Position numbers and translations under genes: made by a program | The notes under the pieces: generated by a model | What the model saw: the letters and a program-made list of their open reading frames with translations, nothing else | Told to the model about the DNA's origin: nothing | The model's database searches: none | Shown here: positions 60,701 through 64,000 of the stretch, in pieces | Layout: each line of letters begins with the position of its first letter | How positions within the stretch are numbered: position 1 is the first letter of the stretch | NCBI GenBank assembly: GCA_022117465.1 | Contig: JAHCGZ010000001.1 | Span: forward strand, 186,001-250,000 | Direction: 5' to 3' | Origin: Candidatus Nitrosopumilus limneticus | GTDB taxonomy: Archaea > Thermoproteota > Nitrososphaeria > Nitrososphaerales > Nitrosopumilaceae | Length of the DNA stretch: 64,000 bases

Positions 60701-61037
60701 ATCTACAAGAAGGATTTGGACAAATTCTTTCTTCAGAAATTCCTAAATGAATATCATAATTACATGAATTACAATGAAATTTTTCAACGAGTTCAAATAA
60801 TTTTAAAAAGATAGTAGTAAAATTTTGTGCAATACTTCGAACTAAACGAGAATCACAAATATCATTAAACAAAGATTCAGTATCGTCAATTATCCAAGAA
60901 GGATTGACATCACCATTAGATTTTAAAATTTCAAAAACTTCATCATTAGTAAATTTTTTGTTAACATCATTAAATTTTTCAAAAATTATTTTTCGTATTT
61001 GTAATTCAATAGGAGTTGAAGGAGTAAAATCACTCAT
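60690..61037 (-). CDS. Hypothetical protein with C-terminal zinc ribbon
   Basis: 115 residues. N-terminal helical region (PIELQIRKIIFEKFNDVNKKF) that could be a winged helix, then HCNSCNYDIHLGISEERICP and NPSCRSTL, which pair four cysteines as a ribbon. Suggests a DNA- or RNA-binding regulator. It is 1 nt after the sufU stop, so it may belong to the suf transcript. Confidence 0.7.
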   Translation of the reverse strand: MSDFTPSTPIELQIRKIIFEKFNDVNKKFTNDEVFEILKSNGDVNPSWIIDDTESLFNDICDSRLVRSIAQNFTTIFLKLFELVEKFHCNSCNYDIHLGISEERICPNPSCRSTL

Positions 61038-61038
61038 A

Positions 61039-61482
61039 TTAGTACAGATTCTCAGCCTCAGTTTTTAGCGTATCTATACCATCAGAATTTTCAAGATGAG
61101 TTCCAAGATAAGTATACAATGCAGACTTGAGTACCTTTAGAGATAATAATGCACATTTAATTCTAACAGCTTGTAAATGTTCAAGACCTAATTCGCTTAA
61201 AATATCATGTTTTTGAATTTTTCTAACATCATCAAGAGATTTTCCCTTGGTAATTTCAGTTAAAACTGAACTACAAGCCATACAAATGGCGCATCCTCTT
61301 CCGTGAAATTTAATATCAGTAACTTTATGATTATCAATTTTCATATCAATATCAATACTATCGCCACATAATGGATTGGAATCATGAAACGTAACGTCAT
61401 GATTTTCAATTTCTCCATAGTTGAGAGGATTTCTTGAATAATCAACTATCATTTCATGATAAATATCAGTACCACTACTCAT
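61039..61482 (-). CDS. SufU/IscU-like Fe-S scaffold
   Basis: 147 residues. NPLNYGEIENHDVTFHDSNP leads to LCGDSIDIDM with the first Cys; HGRGCAICMACSSVLTEITKG and VRIKCALLSLKVLKSAL supply the others. It accepts sulfur from SufS; SufU forms also act as a zinc-based sulfur carrier. Overlaps sufS by 4 nt. Confidence 0.92.
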   Translation of the reverse strand: MSSGTDIYHEMIVDYSRNPLNYGEIENHDVTFHDSNPLCGDSIDIDMKIDNHKVTDIKFHGRGCAICMACSSVLTEITKGKSLDDVRKIQKHDILSELGLEHLQAVRIKCALLSLKVLKSALYTYLGTHLENSDGIDTLKTEAENLY

Positions 61483-62723
61483 AACTTAAACACCTTTGCC
61501 ACAATCTTTAATGAATTGATTAAGGCATCAACATCCTTCTTTGTATTATAAATATAGAAACTAACTCTAGATGTTGCAGATACATTCAAACGCTCCATTA
61601 ATACTTGAGCGCAATGATGTCCGGAACGAAGTGCTATACCTTCTTGATCAATTATTTGAGCAACATCATGTGGATGTACATCTGCAAAATTAAATGAGAT
61701 CACGCCACCACGTTTTGTAATGTCATTTGTGCCATAAATTTTAAGTCCAGGTATTTTTGCAAATTCTTCAATAGCATATTTAGTTAATTCAATTTCATGT
61801 TGTCGTACATTATCCATTCCAATTTTTGTAAGATAATCAATTGCTGCACCAAATCCAATGACGTCTGCAATATTTGGAGTTCCTGCCTCAAATTTGTAAG
61901 GTAAATCATTCCAAGTTGTTTCATACTTGTGAACTTCTCGAATCATGTCACCACCACCATGAAATGGATTCATTGTTTGTAATACAGATTTTCTAACCCA
62001 TAAAACACCAATTCCAGTTGGAGCCAACATTTTATGTCCGGAAAAAGCAAAGAAGTCACATCCCAAAGTGTCAAGATCAACTTTCATATGAGGTACTGCT
62101 TGCGCACCATCAATTAATGTAGGTACACCTGCAGCCTTACATTTTGCAATAATTTTTTCAGCATCAGTAATGGTTCCAAGAACATTAGACACCAAACTAA
62201 AAGCTACAAGTTTAACCTTACCAGTTTTAAGATATTTATCAAGATCATCTAAAATTAATTGCCCATCATCATTCATTCCAATGTATTCTAATTTTGCACG
62301 TTTTTCTTGTGTTAGTAATTGCCAAGGTACAATATTACTATGATGTTCATATTCAGTGGTGACTATAATGTCACCTTCATTAATTTGAGATCTTCCCCAT
62401 GCATATGCAACTAAATTAATTGCTTCAGTTGTCCCTCTAACAAAAATTATTTCTTGTCTATTTTTTACATTTATGAAATTTGCAATTTTATCTCTGGCAG
62501 ATTCATATGCTTCAGTTGATTCTTCAGCAAGAGCATAAACTGCGCGATGGATATTTGCATTATGATTTCTATAATAATCTGTAATAGCATCAATTACTTG
62601 ATTTGGTTTTTGAGTTGTTGATGCATTATCCAAATAAACTAAAGGCTTGTTATCCCTAACAGTTCTTTTTAATATAGGAAAATCTTTTCTAATATTTTCA
62701 AGGGAGAATTCTGCACTTTGCAA
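61479..62723 (-). CDS. sufS: SufS cysteine desulfurase
   Basis: 414 residues. PLVYLDNASTTQKPNQVIDA near 30, TTEYEHHSNIVPWQ near 125, DGAQAVPHMKVD near 205 and FFAFSGHKMLAPTGIGVLW near 225 (PLP Lys) are SufS/CsdA signatures; ALRSGHHCAQVLMERL near 375 holds the active Cys. Takes sulfur from cysteine for cluster assembly. Confidence 0.97.
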   Translation of the reverse strand: MQSAEFSLENIRKDFPILKRTVRDNKPLVYLDNASTTQKPNQVIDAITDYYRNHNANIHRAVYALAEESTEAYESARDKIANFINVKNRQEIIFVRGTTEAINLVAYAWGRSQINEGDIIVTTEYEHHSNIVPWQLLTQEKRAKLEYIGMNDDGQLILDDLDKYLKTGKVKLVAFSLVSNVLGTITDAEKIIAKCKAAGVPTLIDGAQAVPHMKVDLDTLGCDFFAFSGHKMLAPTGIGVLWVRKSVLQTMNPFHGGGDMIREVHKYETTWNDLPYKFEAGTPNIADVIGFGAAIDYLTKIGMDNVRQHEIELTKYAIEEFAKIPGLKIYGTNDITKRGGVISFNFADVHPHDVAQIIDQEGIALRSGHHCAQVLMERLNVSATSRVSFYIYNTKKDVDALINSLKIVAKVFKL

Positions 62724-62726
62724 TAT

Positions 62727-63044
62727 TTAGATCTCCACAAAGATTTCGCTATTATTAATTTTAACTGGATATACTTTAAGAGCAGTTTCTGCAGGCAGAT
62801 TATTTGGTTTACCAGTAACTAAATTAAAAACAGAAAGATGTAATGGGCATCTAACACCTTGATCATTAAGGAACCCAGTAGAAAGGTCTGCATCAGCATG
62901 TGTACAAATTAAGTCAGTTGCATGAATCGTACCACCAATATTTGCTATCAATAATTTTCTACCATCTTGAACAAAACCAAAAAGTTCACCTTTCTTTACT
63001 TGATCTAAATTACATGCTTTAATCCATTCAGACAAAAAAATCAC
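62727..63044 (-). CDS. Rieske-type 2Fe-2S ferredoxin
   Basis: 105 residues. The cluster ligands are CTHADADLSTG and VRCPLHLSVF (C-x-H ... C-x2-H). No membrane anchor, so soluble. Placed between sufD and sufS with a 4-nt overlap to the former, which suggests a link to Fe-S assembly, possibly electron supply; it also resembles the ferredoxin part of dioxygenases. Confidence 0.92.
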   Translation of the reverse strand: MIFLSEWIKACNLDQVKKGELFGFVQDGRKLLIANIGGTIHATDLICTHADADLSTGFLNDQGVRCPLHLSVFNLVTGKPNNLPAETALKVYPVKINNSEIFVEI

Positions 63045-64000
63045 CTATACTTGTAGTGTTGTTCAATTTCAGAATTTTCATCATAACGAGTTTCTTCAAT
63101 TTCGACAAACTTTGCTAGCTCCTCATCTGTATTTATACCGAGTTCGCGATTATCCCATTTTGATTCGATAAGATATGCAATCCATGCTCTAACTTGAAAA
63201 GACATCTTTCTTGAAAGTGGTTCTAAGAAACCTTCAACAATTGTTCTTTCAGCCTCTTCTTGAGTTAAACATCTAGTTTTAAGATAGAAGATTTGTTCCT
63301 CATCAATTTGTGCAACAGATGCAGAGTGAGTTGCTTTAACATCATTAGTAAATATCTCTAATCCAGGAATTGCCTCAGATTTAGCATCTTTATCTAAGAG
63401 AATTGAACGACCAGATAAGAAAGAATTTGATTTAGATGCATTTTCTTTAATTCTAATCATTCCTTTGAAAATGGATTTTGATTTATTTCTAAGAATAGAT
63501 TTTTCAACTACACGCCCTTCAGTAGATGGGCTTTCATGAGTTACATTAGTTTGAATATCAAATGATTGTTCATTATTTCCAAAAATAACTTCAGAGTCAT
63601 TTGAAGATGCACCTTTACCATTAAGGAAATATTCAATTTTGTAACGAGATAACATCGATCCAAATAATCCAGAATACCAATTTACTTTTGCATCTTGTGC
63701 TAAATCAGTACGTTTGGTTGAAAAAGTAACAGCACTTTGATCTAACATTTGTAATGTAGTTACATCCAATTGAGCATTAGGTCCAACACTTGTATTCATT
63801 AATTCAAGATATGCTTGTTGAGTTTGAATATTTGGGGAATATAATTCTTGGACAATTGTTGCTTTACTACTTTCATCTGCAAAAATAATATTTCTAGAAA
63901 TTGTGGAATGTCCATCTTCTGAAAGACAAGTCAAAAAATGAATTGATCTGTCTATAATGAGATTACGTGGAATGTGTATGAATATTCCAGAATTAAAAGC
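63041..64000 (-). CDS. sufD: SufD Fe-S assembly scaffold, 5' end cut by window
   Basis: The frame remains open to base 64000, so the N-terminus lies beyond the window; about 319 residues are visible. The beta-helix core appears in KVNWYSGLFGSMLSRYKIEYF and ILRNKSKSIFKGMIRIKENA. ATHSASVAQIDEEQIFYLKT with the conserved His, and ERTIVEGFLEPLSRKM, match SufD rather than SufB. The next gene upstream outside the window is likely sufB. Confidence 0.93.
   Translation of the reverse strand, partial: AFNSGIFIHIPRNLIIDRSIHFLTCLSEDGHSTISRNIIFADESSKATIVQELYSPNIQTQQAYLELMNTSVGPNAQLDVTTLQMLDQSAVTFSTKRTDLAQDAKVNWYSGLFGSMLSRYKIEYFLNGKGASSNDSEVIFGNNEQSFDIQTNVTHESPSTEGRVVEKSILRNKSKSIFKGMIRIKENASKSNSFLSGRSILLDKDAKSEAIPGLEIFTNDVKATHSASVAQIDEEQIFYLKTRCLTQEEAERTIVEGFLEPLSRKMSFQVRAWIAYLIESKWDNRELGINTDEELAKFVEIEETRYDENSEIEQHYKYR

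Overview
The window is about 64 kb of AT-rich DNA (roughly one third G+C by eye) from an ammonia-oxidising-type thaumarchaeon, most likely of the Nitrosopumilus/Nitrosarchaeum group. The archaeal assignment rests on TFB, aIF1A, aIF5A, ribosomal proteins S8e, S24e and S27ae, SRP19, SRP54, Gar1, Pus10, class I lysyl-tRNA synthetase, ApgM-type phosphoglycerate mutase, intron-bearing tRNAs and archaeal shikimate enzymes. Cold-shock protein, ScpA/ScpB, MqnC, ThiC and a chlorite-dismutase-family protein alongside these fit Thaumarchaeota. No amo, nir, CRISPR, IS, phage or rRNA gene is visible. Species placement is inference.

Layout. 1-10.2 kb: TldE/PmbA end, TerC, a small winged-helix regulator, PAC2 protein, PurM, Kef-type antiporter, then Elp3-LysS-small membrane protein-coiled coil. 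10.2-16.1 kb: small zinc-finger and membrane proteins, a beta-carbonic-anhydrase-like protein, Tag, CBS protein, tRNA-Arg, aquaporin, peroxiredoxin and a repeat-rich unknown protein. 16.2-18.8 kb: UbiD and MqnC, convergent, pointing to futalosine-type menaquinone synthesis. 18.9-27.9 kb: a whole aromatic amino acid cluster (aroA', aroB', aroD, aroE, archaeal shikimate kinase, aroA, aroC, chorismate mutase-aminotransferase, tyrA). 27.9-31.6 kb: Nudix, ThiC, two tiny zinc proteins and ThiD-ThiN. 31.7-37.7 kb: sugar nucleotidyltransferase, GNAT, GalT-like, ApgM, DUF309, S24e-S27ae and a zincin-like protein. 37.7-48.6 kb: RNA and translation genes (Pus10, SRP54, diphthamide ligase, aIF5A, tRNA-Tyr, Csp, aIF1A, S8e, SRP19, Gar1, TFB), ScpAB and SufC. 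48.6-54.8 kb: a chlorite dismutase-family protein and a tetrapyrrole cluster (fused siroheme decarboxylase AhbA-AhbB, SirC, HemA, HemB). 55-60.7 kb: HD hydrolase, membrane proteins, tRNA-Leu, OB-fold protein, a coiled-coil protein with a histone-H1-like tail, PAP2 phosphatase and Pgk. 60.7-64 kb: SufD-Rieske-SufS-SufU on the minus strand.

Genes are packed tightly, with 1-11 nt overlaps inside operons and several convergent tail overlaps. Start sites commonly lie 25-32 nt after an A/T-rich TATA-like box with no Shine-Dalgarno sequence, consistent with leaderless transcripts; I used this to choose starts for several genes.

Three conserved genes (chorismate mutase-aminotransferase, thiC, sirC) are each broken by a single extra or missing base, two of them in homopolymers. 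A fourth, smaller case is possible. The pattern looks more like base-calling error in a draft assembly than gene decay. I found no obviously new multi-gene system. The most interesting unexplained items are the H1-like repeat-tail protein, the VTGY/LPKGF repeat protein, the set of zinc-knuckle microproteins, a TACNN operator-like block before the winged-helix gene, and a tRNA-Arg with an A-C mismatch in its acceptor stem.
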